From positions 54,843-118,842 of the forward strand of contig NZ_JAEFCA010000003.1 in NCBI RefSeq assembly GCF_016405855.1: a stretch of 64,000 bases of DNA, written 5' to 3'. Source of the stretch: Flavobacterium sp. IB48. Lineage in GTDB: Bacteria > Bacteroidota > Bacteroidia > Flavobacteriales > Flavobacteriaceae. Position numbers and translations under genes: made by a program. The notes below the pieces were generated by a model. That model was not told where the DNA came from. It did no database searches and saw nothing but the letters and a program-made list of their open reading frames with translations. Positions 43,960-52,415 of this stretch are shown here, piece after piece (the stretch's first letter is position 1; each line of letters begins with the position of its first letter).

Positions 43960-46077
43960 TTATCTTATTCTATTTTCGCTTTCATTTACGCTCTTTTGCT
44001 TAAATTCAGAATCTTTTACTTTCCCGAAAGAATAACGAACAGCAATAGAAATTTCGTTTGCATCACCCAAATATCGCACTTTTGAACTAATAGCGTTGAT
44101 CGTAAATTTTTCGGTATAAATCATATTTTTAAACAGATCATTATAACTCAAAACACAATTCCAGTTTTTTCCAAGTTTCTTTGCCAAAGAAAGATCAAAA
44201 ATCAGCATCGCGCCACGCTCAAAAACGCCTTCTTTTTGTTTGGTAGATCCCCAAAAAGAAAGAACAAATGTGAAATCTTTTGGGAGGTTAAAAGTATTAT
44301 TGGAATAATAATACAAATACGTCTTGGAAGAATTGAACAAAGCTAAATCATCTTCAATTTTATTGGTTGCAAAAATTAAAGAATTGGTGTTTTCCCAAAA
44401 TTTATATTTAAAGGGCAATGTAAACTCAATATTATAACCCGATTCTTTTTTAAAGTTTTTCGATGTAAAAGTCATCACATTTGTCTCTTTATCAAATACA
44501 AAATCTTGGTAAATAGGATTTTTATTTTCATAAATAGTCAGCTTTACCGATTTGTCATGATATTGAAAAGTAGCTGAAAGCACATCCATAAATGTTGGCC
44601 CTAAATTGATATTGTTTCCATAAATAAAATATGGATTTATGTAGGCTGCAATCATACTTAGCGAAGAATAATTAGGTCTAGAAATACTTTTAGAATAATC
44701 CACATTTATACTTTTTACACTGTCTAGCGAAAATGAAAATTGCGCTTTCGGAAAAAGATTAGTGTAATTCTTATCTACCAAATTACTACTTTCATTACTA
44801 TACTTTCCGATTACATTGGTATTTTCAACTCTTAGTCCTACTGAAAAATTGACTTTTTTAATCTTTCCTGAAAGCTGAGAATACGCTGCAGAATTTGCTT
44901 CTTTAAAATAATACTCAAAAGTTGTACTTTGATTATTTTCATAGTCGAAAACATCATAATCCGATTTGGATTTGGCAGCCAAATAAAGTGCGCCATACTC
45001 CCAATTCAAATCGTTTTTAAACTTTTTCTCCAAATCGATTCTTCCAGAAAGAACATCAACATTAAATTTCTGATCGCGATTTTGCGAAAATTCAAAAGCA
45101 GTGTCATTAAAATTATTTTGCACTAAACTTAATAAATGCTGATTGTAATTGGAGCCTTGAAAACCAATAAACATCTTGGTATCAATAGCCTTTATTTTCT
45201 TTGAATAATTGATGAACGAATTGATAAAATTCTTTGAACTCGAATTTTCGCTAAACGTAAGAATGTTGTTTATTTGATTTTGGTTTTGATTAAAAGTAAA
45301 CGTATTAATGTCGAAAGTATCGTTTCGCATTTTACCGTTTATATTAACAGACAAATAATCGTCTTCGTTTATTTTATAAAACACACTTCCTCCAAAAACA
45401 TATTGCTTTACATTAGAATTTGCCGTCACATCATAATTGGAAATTATTGAAGCCTTTGGCATCTCATATTCCAAACTATGATTTTCCCACGGATTTCGTC
45501 GATTGTAATTAAAATTAGCTTTCCATTCTATTTTATCTTTTTTAAAACTAGAATTAAAACCTAAATAATTATTGTAGTTTCTTTTAAATGAAGCTACTTC
45601 AGAAATTTCAGTTTTAAAACTGTCCTTTTTACTCCATTTTCTAGTAATCAAAATTACGGCACGACCTTCTGCCTCGTATTTAGAAGACGGATTTTTAATG
45701 ATTTCTATTGTTTTAATATCGGCAACAGATAAAGCATTTAAATCGTTTATGGTTCCTTTTTGACCGTCAATATAAATCAGCGGATTTCCTTTTCCGACAA
45801 TCGAAATGTTTTCTCGATCGCTGCTTATTTGAACCGATGGAAGTTTTGATAGCAAATCGATCGGATTTGGAATGGTACTGTAAACTGAATTGGCAACATC
45901 AACTTTTATATTTCCGTTTAAATTAGTAATCGTTTTTTTCTCCCGACTGATTACAACTTCATTTAATTGATTTGAAATCGAATCTTTAGTTGTTTCATTC
46001 TGAGCTTGAGCATTCGCAAAAAATGAAAGGCAAAAAAGTAAAATGCTAATAAGTAGTTTTAATGGCAGATAATTCAT
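43960..46077 (-). CDS. outer membrane beta-barrel receptor, TonB-receptor-like
   Basis: A 705-residue outer-membrane protein. A signal peptide (to about 24, FANAQ) precedes a plug-like domain with NEVVISREKKTITNLNGNIKVDVANS, LLSKLPSVQISSD and the STN/plug motif GKGNPLIYIDGQKG...ADIKTIEIIKNPSSKYEAEG. After about 150 come about 20 predicted beta-strands (outer-membrane protein beta-barrel family), ending in SIAVRYSFGKVKDSEF plus a short tail. No N-terminal carboxypeptidase-like or TonB-box domain is clear. It probably imports or displays a ligand; the neighbouring hydrolase is 36 bp upstream and likely co-transcribed. Confidence 0.85.
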   Translation of the reverse strand: MNYLPLKLLISILLFCLSFFANAQAQNETTKDSISNQLNEVVISREKKTITNLNGNIKVDVANSVYSTIPNPIDLLSKLPSVQISSDRENISIVGKGNPLIYIDGQKGTINDLNALSVADIKTIEIIKNPSSKYEAEGRAVILITRKWSKKDSFKTEISEVASFKRNYNNYLGFNSSFKKDKIEWKANFNYNRRNPWENHSLEYEMPKASIISNYDVTANSNVKQYVFGGSVFYKINEDDYLSVNINGKMRNDTFDINTFTFNQNQNQINNILTFSENSSSKNFINSFINYSKKIKAIDTKMFIGFQGSNYNQHLLSLVQNNFNDTAFEFSQNRDQKFNVDVLSGRIDLEKKFKNDLNWEYGALYLAAKSKSDYDVFDYENNQSTTFEYYFKEANSAAYSQLSGKIKKVNFSVGLRVENTNVIGKYSNESSNLVDKNYTNLFPKAQFSFSLDSVKSINVDYSKSISRPNYSSLSMIAAYINPYFIYGNNINLGPTFMDVLSATFQYHDKSVKLTIYENKNPIYQDFVFDKETNVMTFTSKNFKKESGYNIEFTLPFKYKFWENTNSLIFATNKIEDDLALFNSSKTYLYYYSNNTFNLPKDFTFVLSFWGSTKQKEGVFERGAMLIFDLSLAKKLGKNWNCVLSYNDLFKNMIYTEKFTINAISSKVRYLGDANEISIAVRYSFGKVKDSEFKQKSVNESENRIR

Positions 46078-46112
46078 TATTGAATTTGATTTTAGGTTTA
46101 GAAATTCTTCAA

Positions 46113-47000
46113 TTAGTTAAGAATCCATTTTATGAGATCTTCTCTTTCAACTAAATTCCAAGAATGCGGTTTTTTATTTCCTTTCGAATCAAATCCTCTG
46201 TTTGAAGTCTTTATAAATTCTATTTTTTTTGCTCCTAAATTCAATAATGAATCATATGCTTTTTCTAAATGAAAGGCATTCAATTCTTCATAAGTTCTAT
46301 TTTTGTTAGTCAAATACCAATCTAAATCTGGTTCACAATAGAACCTAATTTTAATATCTTTTAAGTATTCTATATTTTCTTTTGAATTACAAGAAATCAA
46401 ATATGGAGATGCTTTTTTATAAGGTTCAATATTTGTTCTCGGATTTCCAAGATCATTGTTTAACAGTTGTATTAAATAATTTCCTTCTTCAACCGCTTCT
46501 TCACTCACATTTTTTTTCACATCATCTTGTGCGCCAATATAAAGTCTTTCTAAATCTAAAGGAGAATCGACCACAAATAAACCTTTTGGCTGTATTGCAT
46601 TTTTAGTTTGAATAAGGTAATTAGAAAGCAGAAGCGCCAAATTACCGCCGCTAGAAAAACCACCAATAAAAATGTTTTGTTTTGCTATTTTATTTCGATC
46701 AAAAATTGAATTGAGTGCCAACGAGTATTCTTTTTTTTCTGACTCTGATAAATAAAGCTTCATGTTGTAATTCAACAACAATGTGGTTATACCTTCGGCT
46801 TTTAAGTTTTTAAGAAATTTAGCTTCGTTTTTAGTATTTTCTATATTGCATGGAAAGCAGGGAAATAAAATTAAAACAGCCTTTTGTTTTGTAGCAATAT
46901 TTAATTCATATTGCTTCTCTTTTATGATTTCAGTTGCGTGGCAATTCACTAAAAAAAAGAAAGCAAATAATCCTCCTACAAGTCTTTTTGTATGTATCAT
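46113..47000 (-). CDS. exported alpha/beta hydrolase
   Basis: A 295-residue protein with an N-terminal hydrophobic segment (MIHTKRLVGGLFAFFFLVNC); Cys20 lies at a possible but non-ideal lipobox. The hydrolase part shows the nucleophile elbow GGFSSGGNLALLLSN (Ser about 132) and C-terminal residues SWNLVER. The N-terminal strand AVLILFPCFPCNIENTKNEAKF fits an alpha/beta hydrolase-like fold. A substrate is not evident. I prefer ATG 47000 to the longer frame to 47030. It is divergent from the two-component genes and co-directional with the receptor gene, so the three may form one functional set. Confidence 0.75.
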   Translation of the reverse strand: MIHTKRLVGGLFAFFFLVNCHATEIIKEKQYELNIATKQKAVLILFPCFPCNIENTKNEAKFLKNLKAEGITTLLLNYNMKLYLSESEKKEYSLALNSIFDRNKIAKQNIFIGGFSSGGNLALLLSNYLIQTKNAIQPKGLFVVDSPLDLERLYIGAQDDVKKNVSEEAVEEGNYLIQLLNNDLGNPRTNIEPYKKASPYLISCNSKENIEYLKDIKIRFYCEPDLDWYLTNKNRTYEELNAFHLEKAYDSLLNLGAKKIEFIKTSNRGFDSKGNKKPHSWNLVEREDLIKWILN

Positions 47001-47057
47001 TTTATGAAATTTGATTTTATGTTGCTGCAAAAATGCTTTGAAAACATAGTTCTGAAA

Positions 47058-47085
47058 GTTAATCGTAGGTTAATGCAAGGTTAAT
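47058..47085 (+). promoter_or_regulatory. triple 11-bp direct repeat, OmpR/PhoB-type operator
   Basis: GTTAAT occurs at 47058-47063, 47069-47074 and 47080-47085, exactly 11 bp apart. OmpR-family regulators bind tandem half sites with this spacing, each on the same DNA face. The array ends 24 bp before a -7 element of the two-component operon and lies between it and the divergent hydrolase-receptor genes. The gene for an OmpR-type regulator is in the adjacent operon, so autoregulation is likely. Confidence 0.6.
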
Positions 47086-47109
47086 CTGCTATTTGTTTCT
47101 TAAAAACTG

Positions 47110-47117
47110 TATTTTTG
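47110..47117 (+). promoter_or_regulatory. -7 promoter element of the two-component operon
   Basis: TATTTTTG matches TAnnTTTG, 20 bp before the kinase ATG; a TTG at 47093 is 14 bp away, shorter than usual, so an activator at the GTTAAT repeats could compensate. Confidence 0.5.
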
Positions 47118-47137
47118 AGACATCATTTCAAACCAAT

Positions 47138-48496
47138 ATGAAGCAAAGAATCAATTTACTAATCGGGTTTTCTGTCGTAGCACTATTTGTGCTTATGACA
47201 GTTCAATGCTATTTGGTAAAGACCGCTTACGAGTATAAAGTAGCTCAGTTTCATACGCAGATTAAAAACGAAATTGGCGCAATTACCAATAATTACAGCT
47301 ACATAGATTCGGCTTTGGTTTCTAGACAAGAGATGCTTTACAAAAGCCTTTCAGAAAAATACATGAAAGGAAAAAAAAGCAGACTAGATATTAAAAATGG
47401 CGTTTTGAATACTCCATTTCAAAACATAATCACTCAAAAAATCAAGCGAAAACTTGAGAAAGATTTACCCGATTTTAAAATTGATTTTGCCATTGTTCTA
47501 AACAAATTTATTCTTTACAAAAACGAACAAGAAACTGATACTATTTTTTCTGAAAAGCCTTTTATACAAAATAAATTGTATGGAAATTTGGCTTCATTAA
47601 ATCATGCTTTTTTAGTAAGAAGTTATGTTGGAACAACAAATGGCACTTTTGAAAATGAGGAATATAAATTACTGACAGAAGATTCGATGTATGTTTCTGT
47701 AATTGATTGGGAAATGATTATTTTAAGAAGAATGACATTTATCCTGATTCTTTCTTTGTTCTCGATTGCAACATTAATTGGTTTGTTTGTAATTGCGATT
47801 AGAGCTTTAATTAAACAGAAAAAAGTAAGCGACGTTAAAACTGATTTCATCAATAATATTACGCACGAGCTAAAAACTCCATTGGCAACTTTAGGAATTT
47901 CGACAAAAATTTTAGCTCAGAAAAACATTCGTGACAACGATGAAAATTTCAATTCGATTGTAAATACCATTTCGCGCCAAAACAATCGCCTTCAGAATTT
48001 GATTGATCAGGTTATGGCAAATTCGTTGGCTGAAAACGAAATTGAATTACAGAAAGAAAAAATAGACGCTGAAGATTTTCTGCTTTCTATTGTAAATGAC
48101 TTTAAAATTACTTTTCCAAAAATCACTCTTAAAACCAATTTTCAAACAGAGAAAACTATCTTGGTTTTAGATAAATTTCATTTGACAACTGCTTTTTTAA
48201 ATGTTCTAGAAAATGCTGTAAAATATGGTTCTAACACGATTACAATGAAAACAAAAATTGTCGAAAAACAATTCTCAATCAGTTTTGAAGATGACGGAAT
48301 TGGCATTGCCAAAAACAAACAAGCGTTTCTTTTTGAGAAATTTTATCGTGTAGAGCAAGGAAACCTTCACAATACAAAAGGCTTAGGTTTAGGATTGTAT
48401 TATGTTGATCAAATTGTAAAAGCACATCAAGGTTCTGTAAACGTTATTAGCGATTTAGGCAAAGGAACTCAGTTTACTATTTTATTAAAAGTTTAA
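47138..48496 (+). CDS. sensor histidine kinase (RprX-like)
   Basis: A 452-residue kinase with two membrane helices (about 5-25 and 190-215) around a periplasmic sensor of about 160 residues. The cytoplasmic part has His243 in DFINNITHELKTPLATLG, N-box LNVLENAVKYG, G1 EDDGIGIAKN, F-box LFEKFYRVE and G2 GLGLGLYYVDQI. The Met at 47138 (MKQRINLLIGF) is the start of the first helix, better than the TTG at 47093. The order kinase-regulator and architecture resemble Bacteroides RprXY. Signal unknown. Confidence 0.9.
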   Translation: MKQRINLLIGFSVVALFVLMTVQCYLVKTAYEYKVAQFHTQIKNEIGAITNNYSYIDSALVSRQEMLYKSLSEKYMKGKKSRLDIKNGVLNTPFQNIITQKIKRKLEKDLPDFKIDFAIVLNKFILYKNEQETDTIFSEKPFIQNKLYGNLASLNHAFLVRSYVGTTNGTFENEEYKLLTEDSMYVSVIDWEMIILRRMTFILILSLFSIATLIGLFVIAIRALIKQKKVSDVKTDFINNITHELKTPLATLGISTKILAQKNIRDNDENFNSIVNTISRQNNRLQNLIDQVMANSLAENEIELQKEKIDAEDFLLSIVNDFKITFPKITLKTNFQTEKTILVLDKFHLTTAFLNVLENAVKYGSNTITMKTKIVEKQFSISFEDDGIGIAKNKQAFLFEKFYRVEQGNLHNTKGLGLGLYYVDQIVKAHQGSVNVISDLGKGTQFTILLKV

Positions 48497-48506
48497 TTCC
48501 CATATT

Positions 48507-49196
48507 TTGAAAAGATTACTCTTAGCCGAAGACGATTTTGACTTTGCGGCGATTTTAAAACAATATTTAGAACTGCATCAGTTTGAAGTAATTTGGGCAG
48601 AAAACGGCGAAATAGCTCTGGATTTTTTTAAAAATCAGCCCTTTGACATTTGTATTTTTGATGTAATGATGCCAAAAATGGACGGATTTTCATTGGCTGA
48701 AAAGATAATTACTATCAATCCTGAAATTCCATTTATTTTTTTAACAGCGAGAAAGCTAAAAGAAGATAAAATCATTGGTTTAAAACTTGGTGCAGACGAC
48801 TACATCGCAAAACCTTTCGAAGTTGACGAACTGGTTCTTCGTTTACAGAATATCTTAAAAAGAATTGAACAGAAGAGAAGTTTAGACGGAAATAATATAA
48901 TCGAAATTGGTTCTTATATTTTTGACAATGAACGTTTAACGCTTAACAATAAAAATCATGTTCAGCAGCTAACAGAAATGGAAGCTTCCCTTATTGAATA
49001 TTTATATCTCAATCATAATCAGTTACTAAAAAGAGATCAAATTTTAATGTCGGTTTGGAAAAAAGACGATTATTTCTCAGGAAGAAGTATGGATGTTTTT
49101 ATCAGTAGATTGAGAAAATATTTCAATTCAGATCCAAAAATTAAGATTGAAAGTGTTCGAAATATTGGCTTAGAATTCAAAATAGAAAAACCTTGA
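48507..49196 (+). CDS. OmpR-family response regulator
   Basis: A 229-residue regulator. It starts with TTG (MKRLLLAEDDFDF), 10 bp after the kinase stop. The receiver has acidic residues EDD (8-10), phospho-acceptor Asp52 (CIFDVMMPKMDG), Thr in FLTARK and Lys in YIAKPFEVDE. The C-terminal winged helix (about 130-229) shows QLTEMEASLIEYLYLNHNQL, then RDQILMSVWKKDDY and the recognition helix region FISRLRKYF. This domain would bind tandem 11-bp half sites such as those at 47058-47085. Confidence 0.9.
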   Translation: MKRLLLAEDDFDFAAILKQYLELHQFEVIWAENGEIALDFFKNQPFDICIFDVMMPKMDGFSLAEKIITINPEIPFIFLTARKLKEDKIIGLKLGADDYIAKPFEVDELVLRLQNILKRIEQKRSLDGNNIIEIGSYIFDNERLTLNNKNHVQQLTEMEASLIEYLYLNHNQLLKRDQILMSVWKKDDYFSGRSMDVFISRLRKYFNSDPKIKIESVRNIGLEFKIEKP

Positions 49197-49217
49197 TCTC
49201 TCAAGGTTTTTCTATTT
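49181..49217. terminator. terminator overlapping the response-regulator stop codon
   Basis: A perfect 16-bp stem (arms 49181-49196 and 49201-49216) with a TCTC loop. The left arm includes the last codons and TGA stop of the regulator gene, and the right arm ends in a T-rich stretch. It also faces the convergent membrane protein gene. Confidence 0.85.
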
Positions 49218-49228
49218 TGAATTAAGAT

Positions 49229-49780
49229 CTATTTTCCAATAACCCAGCCTAAACTGAAATTAGCAATCGGAGTAAATTCAGTTTTACATTTATCTACAAG
49301 TATTCCGCCGCCTATATTAAAATCCATATTAAATTTCCCTTTATAAGTACGTTGGAGTCCCCAAACTGGTCCGGCAGAAAAAGAAGGGATATATTCGTTA
49401 AACCATTTATTTGTCGAAATAGATTGAAAATCATAGTTTGCATGTAATGCTAAAAAGTTTCCAGAATTATTTGCTGTTCTTTTTCCTTTTTGTGCTCTTT
49501 TCTCTAAATTATAGTAATATCTAAATTGTTCTGTAATTCTTGGAATAAAATACCAAGTGGACTCATCGTATACACTATTGCTTCTATAACCAACAAGTAA
49601 ACTTGCTTCTGAATAAAGCGTGTTCTTTGGAGAAAATGCATGTTCGTAAACAAATCCTGGAGACAATAGAAGATTAATCTTAAATTGATTTTTAGTTACA
49701 GAAACTGGCGCCTCCTCTTGGGCATTTGCAACATTAATTAAAAGAACGGAAAAAAATAAAAACAAGTAGTTTTTTGTCAT
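49229..49780 (-). CDS. predicted outer-membrane beta-barrel protein
   Basis: A 183-residue exported protein. The signal peptide ends at about residue 20 (VANAQ). The mature part has alternating strands: FKINLLLSPGFVYEHAFSP, TLYSEASLLVGYRS, WYFIPRITEQFRYYY, NFLALHANYDFQS and PSFSAGPVWGLQR. It ends in FTPIANFSLGWVIGK, consistent with an 8-strand barrel. It recalls DUF3575-like proteins but I cannot name a family. It is convergent with the two-component system. Confidence 0.7.
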   Translation of the reverse strand: MTKNYLFLFFSVLLINVANAQEEAPVSVTKNQFKINLLLSPGFVYEHAFSPKNTLYSEASLLVGYRSNSVYDESTWYFIPRITEQFRYYYNLEKRAQKGKRTANNSGNFLALHANYDFQSISTNKWFNEYIPSFSAGPVWGLQRTYKGKFNMDFNIGGGILVDKCKTEFTPIANFSLGWVIGK

Positions 49781-49940
49781 GGTTAGTTATTAATTGGTTG
49801 CAGCAAAAATAGTATTAAAAGCATATTATCCTACTAAAAGCAAAATTATTTTCTTACAGATAAAAATAACATTTTATAACACTGCAAATCATGTAATTTT
49901 TCATAAACAATTGTATAACAACAATTAACTTATTGAAATT

Positions 49941-49948
49941 TAACTTTG
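49941..49948 (+). promoter_or_regulatory. -7 promoter element of the small membrane protein gene
   Basis: TAACTTTG matches TAnnTTTG and ends 26 bp before the ATG at 49975. It lies within the longer frame from 49933, supporting the downstream start. Confidence 0.5.
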
Positions 49949-49974
49949 TTAAAGAACTTTTAAATCTAACAATC

Positions 49975-50169
49975 ATGAACCTAAAAAGATTTTTCGGCGG
50001 ATTGCTTACAATCCTCGGAATTATAGGACTTATTTATACTGCGGTTATTTTTGCCGGCACTTCTGGAGAAACTAGAGATATAAAATCGCTTATTATTTAT
50101 GGCATACTCGGAATCGTATTTTTTACATCGGGTATTAGCTTAGTGCGAACTACAAAAGACGAAAGTTAA
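49975..50169 (+). CDS. small hypothetical membrane protein
   Basis: A 64-residue protein with two membrane helices (about 7-28, GGLLTILGIIGLIYTAVIFAG, and about 38-57, SLIIYGILGIVFFTSGISLV) separated by a short polar loop (TSGETRDIK) and a polar tail. I do not know the family; similar tiny two-helix proteins are common in flavobacteria. I chose the ATG at 49975 because the longer frame from 49933 includes the -7 element. Confidence 0.65.
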   Translation: MNLKRFFGGLLTILGIIGLIYTAVIFAGTSGETRDIKSLIIYGILGIVFFTSGISLVRTTKDES

Positions 50170-50171
50170 AA

Positions 50172-50228
50172 AAAGGTACAAAGAGGAAAAGACTCAAAGA
50201 TGCAAAGTTTTAAATCCTTTGTACCTTT
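50172..50228. repeat. 12-bp inverted repeat
   Basis: AAAGGTACAAAG at 50172-50183 and CTTTGTACCTTT at 50217-50228 are exact complements. The region is built from short CAAAG/CTTTG motifs, and it lies between the small protein gene and the convergent symporter gene, so it may serve as a terminator hairpin. Confidence 0.55.
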
Positions 50229-50259
50229 GAGCCTCTCGACCTTTGAACCTAAAAAACAA

Positions 50260-51507
50260 CTATTCTGAGACAGGATCCAGATTCAACTCTGTAAAATCTC
50301 TTTCTGTTTTAGATATTATTATGGTTGCGACTGTGTTTCCAATTAAATTGGTAATCGCTCTGGCTTCACTCATAAATTTGTCTACACCCAGCAAAAATGC
50401 CAAACCTTCAACTGGAATTTTATGTAAAGCGGTTAAAGTTGATGCTAAAACAATAAATCCGCTTCCTGTTACGCCCGCCGCGCCTTTCGAAGTAATCATC
50501 AAAATTCCGATAACGGTCATAATTTCGAAAAAGCTCAAATGAACATCATACAATTGTGCAATAAACAGTACCGACATTGAAAGATAAATCGAAGTTCCGT
50601 CGAGATTAAAAGAATATCCCGTCGGAATCACCAATCCTACAACCGATTTACTGCAGCCCATTCTTTCCAATTTTACCATAATACTTGGTAAAGCCGCTTC
50701 AGAAGATGAAGTTCCTAACACTAGTAAAAGTTCTTCTTTAATATATTTTAAAATAGAAAGAATATTTATTTTATAATATCTCAAGATACTTCCTAGAACA
50801 AAAAAGACAAAAAGTGCCATCGTCAAATAAACGCAAAGCATCAACTTTCCAAGCGGAATCAAAGTTGCTAAACCAAATTTACCAATAGTGTAAGCCATTC
50901 CGCCAAAAGCACCAATTGGAGCAAGATACATTACATATTTTAAGCAAAAGAAAACCACTTTTGAGAATCGTTCTAAAACCAAAATAGTTTGCTCCCTTTT
51001 TTGATAAAAATTCAAAGCAATTCCGCAAATAATAGCGGCAAGTAAAACCTGTAAAGTAAAATTGGATAAAAAGAATTGCAACCAAGAAAAATCCTTCGCT
51101 GCTCCATTTGTATATTGGCTTGCATCTCCAAATGTCAAACCCGATTTATCAATTTTTCCAGGTTTAAATATATAAGCAACAGCAACTCCAATTGCAAGAG
51201 CGACTGTAGAAACTACTTCAAAATAAGTTAAAGCTTTTACGCCAATTCGTCCCACTTTCTTTAGGTTTCCCATTCCTGAAATTCCCAAAACGATGGTCAA
51301 GAAAATAATCGGTCCAATAAAAAGAGAAATAAGCTGAATAAACTTCTTGCCCAGAAATTCCATTTTCACACCATTTGCAGGAGAAAAATGCCCCAACAAG
51401 ATACCAGAAATAATGGCAATTAAAACCCAAAATGTAAGATTGGTTACAACAGTTCTAAAAAGGTTTTTTTTAGATTGCGAAGAAAGATTTGGAGTGGCAG
51501 TATTCAT
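50260..51507 (-). CDS. dicarboxylate/amino acid:cation symporter (DAACS family)
   Basis: A 415-residue transporter of the GltP/DctA fold with about eight membrane helices and two re-entrant loops. Signature regions are the serine-rich HP1 loop LGTSSSEAALPSIMVKLE (about 267-284), the NLDGTSIYLSMSVLF cation/substrate site (about 306-320) and TSKGAAGVTGSGFIVLASTL (about 345-364). It takes up glutamate, aspartate or C4-dicarboxylates with Na+ or H+. It lies 36 bp downstream of the RNase P RNA gene on the same strand, with its own -7 element in the gap. Confidence 0.92.
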   Translation of the reverse strand: MNTATPNLSSQSKKNLFRTVVTNLTFWVLIAIISGILLGHFSPANGVKMEFLGKKFIQLISLFIGPIIFLTIVLGISGMGNLKKVGRIGVKALTYFEVVSTVALAIGVAVAYIFKPGKIDKSGLTFGDASQYTNGAAKDFSWLQFFLSNFTLQVLLAAIICGIALNFYQKREQTILVLERFSKVVFFCLKYVMYLAPIGAFGGMAYTIGKFGLATLIPLGKLMLCVYLTMALFVFFVLGSILRYYKINILSILKYIKEELLLVLGTSSSEAALPSIMVKLERMGCSKSVVGLVIPTGYSFNLDGTSIYLSMSVLFIAQLYDVHLSFFEIMTVIGILMITSKGAAGVTGSGFIVLASTLTALHKIPVEGLAFLLGVDKFMSEARAITNLIGNTVATIIISKTERDFTELNLDPVSE

Positions 51508-51529
51508 GAAAACGAGTTAGATAGTTTCA

Positions 51530-51537
51530 CAAATATA
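51530..51537 (-). promoter_or_regulatory. -7 promoter element of the symporter gene
   Basis: Minus strand reads TATATTTG, 22 bp upstream of the symporter ATG. Confidence 0.5.
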
Positions 51538-51545
51538 TAAAAAAT

Positions 51546-51870
51546 GCAGACCTGTAAGCCGGATTCTGTTCTTGTCTTATTTTACAACAAAACAATACCT
51601 TATCATTTATCTAGATCCAGCATTACTACTGGATTCAATCTACCTACCCTTCGGCAACGAACGAGAAGCCCTTAAATGCCGATATACTTGGTATTTCACC
51701 GCATAGAGTTTACCTGGTTTCACTACAGCATTACCTGTACATACTTTCTGCTGCACTTGTCCTAATCCCGATAGCTATCGGGACCGACGGGCGTTACCCG
51801 CTATGCTTCTCTATGGTGTCCGGACTTTCCTCCCTCCCGATGAATCGAGACGACGATAAGGCGGTCTGCG
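51546..51870 (-). ncRNA. rnpB: RNase P RNA (class A)
   Basis: The catalytic RNA of ribonuclease P, which matures the 5' ends of tRNAs. On the minus strand it begins GCAGACCGCC and ends ACAGAATCCGGCTTACAGG then TCTGC, so its two ends pair as helix P1 (GCAGACC with GGTCTGC). Conserved blocks are GAGGAAAGTCCGGAC (CR I), ATAGCGGGTAACGCCCG, ACAGAAAG and GGTAAACTCTATGCGGTG. Length about 325 nt, normal for Bacteroidota. An 18-bp palindrome forms one of its helices. The promoter is well defined just upstream. Confidence 0.95.
51766..51783. repeat. palindrome within RNase P RNA
   Basis: TCCCGATAGCTATCGGGA is a perfect 18-bp palindrome located where RNase P helix P9 (or an adjoining P8 extension) is expected, next to the conserved GGTAACGCC block. 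I recall the same CCCGATAGCTATCGGG unit as a dispersed repeat of flavobacterial genomes. Confidence 0.55.
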
Positions 51871-51873
51871 CTG

Positions 51874-51900
51874 CAAAAGTAGCGATTTAAGAACTAACAA
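51874..51900 (-). promoter_or_regulatory. rnpB promoter
   Basis: On the minus strand TTG (51900-51898), 16 nt, then TACTTTTG (51881-51874) precedes the mature RNA 5' end by about 4 nt. This is the best-formed TTG/TAnnTTTG promoter in the window. Confidence 0.75.
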
Positions 51901-51996
51901 TAATGGTTTTAAATTTCAGATTTTATGAATTTTATCATAACTTTTTAATTTTAAAATAGTTATCTTTAAAAATCTATAATTTAAATTCAGTTTATC

Positions 51997-52290
51997 ATGA
52001 AAAGAATGTATCATTACGCAACTGTTTCAAAGGCTTTAGATCAATTGAATGAGAAAGGATTTACGTGCGATTTTAATCGAAATTCAGATGCGATTAAAAA
52101 AAATCCTGAGAAATTTGAAATTGTTCATGTGTATCGATACGAGGGTGAGTCAGACCCAGCGGATGAAGCAGTTGTATACGGAATTAAATCGACTTCGGGG
52201 AAAAAGGGAGTTTATGTCGCTGGTTTTTCAGCCGATTCAGATCAGGAAACAGCGAAGTTTTTATTTGATTTAAGTATTAGAGGACGTTAG
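51997..52290 (+). CDS. conserved hypothetical protein (about 97 residues)
   Basis: A 97-residue soluble protein with [16 protein letters not shown] and [26 protein letters not shown], and a C-terminal [14 protein letters not shown]. The compact alpha-beta pattern suggests a small single domain. Homologues in databases are often called phosphoribosylpyrophosphate synthetase, but nothing here resembles that enzyme (no PRPP loop), so I treat the name as an error. It is divergent from rnpB and stands alone, with no evident partner. Confidence 0.65.
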   Translation: MKRMYHYATVSKALDQLNEKGFTCDFNRNSDAIKKNPEKFEIVHVYRYEGESDPADEAVVYGIKSTSGKKGVYVAGFSADSDQETAKFLFDLSIRGR

Positions 52291-52415
52291 AAAATCAAGT
52301 AAAAAAAAATGAGAACAAAAAAATATTAAATAATCTATGTCATTCCTAGAAACGGAATTTAAACCTTTCTAGGAATGGCATATAATAAGAGCTTATGTTT
52401 CTTTGCAATAAAAAA

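Noticed and set aside
51997..52290. Phosphoribosylpyrophosphate synthetase
   Set aside because: The protein is only 97 residues and has no PRPP-binding or ATP motif, so this database name for relatives is not adopted.
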